Both the position numbers and the translations under genes were made by a program. Of a stretch of DNA of 64,000 nucleotides, positions 63,134 to 64,000 are shown piece by piece. The notes below the pieces were generated by a model. That model did no database searches. It saw only the letters and a program-made list of their open reading frames with translations, and was not told the DNA's origin. The stretch spans positions 653,675-717,674 of the forward strand of contig NC_087078.1 of NCBI RefSeq assembly GCF_026151205.1, in the 5' to 3' direction. This DNA comes from Bolinopsis microptera (Eukaryota; Ctenophora; Tentaculata; Lobata; Bolinopsidae). Each line of letters starts with the position of its first letter. The first letter of the stretch is position 1.

Positions 63134-64000
63134 CTAGCGCAAGCTGTCGCCACGATATCAATCGCTAGATAGCGCTATCTAGCGCTATCTAGCGCTGTCT
63201 AGCGCTATCTAGCGTAAACTGTCACAAACCGACATTCTCCGCTAGATAGCGCTAGATAGCGCTGCGTCAGATGTCGTTGCTACATATAGCGTTAGATAGC
63301 ACTAGACACCGATAGATGTCGCAAAAAAATGAGGACATTTTATGAAAATAGCGCTATCTGTCGCCTGGCGCCAGTGCTGCGTGCCTAGCGTCATCTATAA
63401 GCGTCATCTAGCGTCATCTAGCGTCATACAGCGTCATATAGCGTCATGTACCGCTAGATAGCGCCAGAAAGCGTCAGATAGCGACATTCGAAAGGTGCCG
63501 TGCAATTAGCGACAATGTCGCTAATTGGCGTCATCTAGCGTCATCTATCATCATCTAGCGATATTTCACGCTAGATGACGCTAGGTGACGCTAGATGACG
63601 TCATATGTCGAATTTCAACTAACAGTAAAGGTCCAAATCATGTTGATGGGTATCAGCGGTAAAAAACGGTGAATAAAAAAAGCTATTATAATCGCTTATA
63701 AGCGCTTTTTAATTCCGTTCCAACCGGTATTAATAAAAGCACACACGCACACACACAGGGTTAGGGTTACTGTTACTGTTACTGTTACTGTTACTGTTAC
63801 TGTTACTGTTACTGTTACTGTTACTGTTACTGTTACGTTACTGTTAATGTTCTGTACTGTTACTGTTACTGTTACTGTACTGTACTACGTGATAGGATAT
63901 GATATCTTGTGCTATATGTAGCGACGACATCTGACGGAGCGCTATCTAATACTATCTAGCGCTATATGACGCAACGACATCTGACGTGCAGCGACATATA
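63134..64000. repeat. Palindromic satellite block, right copy (inverted), runs off the window
   Basis: TAGCGCTATCTAGCGCTATC arrays, then the spacer in reverse (TTTCAACTAACAGTAAAGGT, CATGTTGATGGGTATCAGCG), then AC repeats, GGGTTAGGGTT, (TACTGT)n and TGATAGGATATGATATCTTG. This is the same word series as 54900-57060 on the other strand, continuing into a further TAGCGC block at the window end. Confidence 0.88.

Overview
The window is nuclear DNA of an invertebrate animal. It has split genes with GT-AG introns, animal gene families (a rhodopsin-like receptor, NEIL1, C2H2 zinc-finger clusters, UBR7, an MPP8-like chromodomain/ankyrin protein, sushi-domain proteins), non-LTR retrotransposons, MITEs, TTAGGG-type interstitial repeats and very dense micro- and minisatellites. 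A cnidarian or similar early-branching animal is my best guess, but nothing in the window proves the phylum. Exon models were built by hand by requiring GT/AG borders and matching phases. They are not supported by transcripts.

Layout. 1-5065 holds no gene I can support. 5066-10616 (+) is a seven-exon receptor-like gene of 364 codons. 11.7-24 kb is a tandem triplication of a NEIL1 + zinc-finger pair on the minus strand. In it NEIL1 is intact once, truncated once and reduced to a stub once. The three zinc-finger copies start with (IKTE)n arrays, and two of them are cut short by late mutations. A 5'-truncated LINE, two Harbinger-like MITEs and long C/G runs have been inserted. 24.5-25.8 kb is a frameshifted many-fingered C2H2 gene. 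26.6-31.2 kb holds three tandem genes of a cysteine-rich family I do not recognise, followed by a 0.9 kb GGTGGTAGT-type minisatellite. 32.4-34.4 kb is an F-box/leucine-rich gene.

35.1-46.4 kb (-) is one gene in seven exons, N-terminal chromodomain to C-terminal ankyrin repeats, 631 aa, best read as an MPP8 (MPHOSPH8) homologue. Two small secreted sushi-domain genes lie on the opposite strand inside its introns, with an RTE-like LINE fragment. 47.0-48.8 kb (-) is UBR7. 49.4-54.1 kb (-) is a ten-exon, 5'-incomplete gene with a coiled coil, a possible galectin-like domain and a coding 15-bp minisatellite. From 54.3 kb to the end the DNA is non-genic: palindromic satellite (AGCGCTTATAAGCG / TAGCGCTA types) present in opposite orientations at 54.3-57 and 63.1-64 kb, with several well-delimited transposons between and inside.

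The most striking recurrent observation is that many intronic tandem repeats begin exactly at an exon edge and carry copies of the real splice donor or acceptor plus a few exon bases. This is seen in the receptor, MPP8 and UBR7 genes. The best candidates for undescribed biology are this splice-site amplification, the tandem cysteine-rich family, and the array of SUMO-consensus IKTE units encoded by a 12-bp repeat in the zinc-finger genes.
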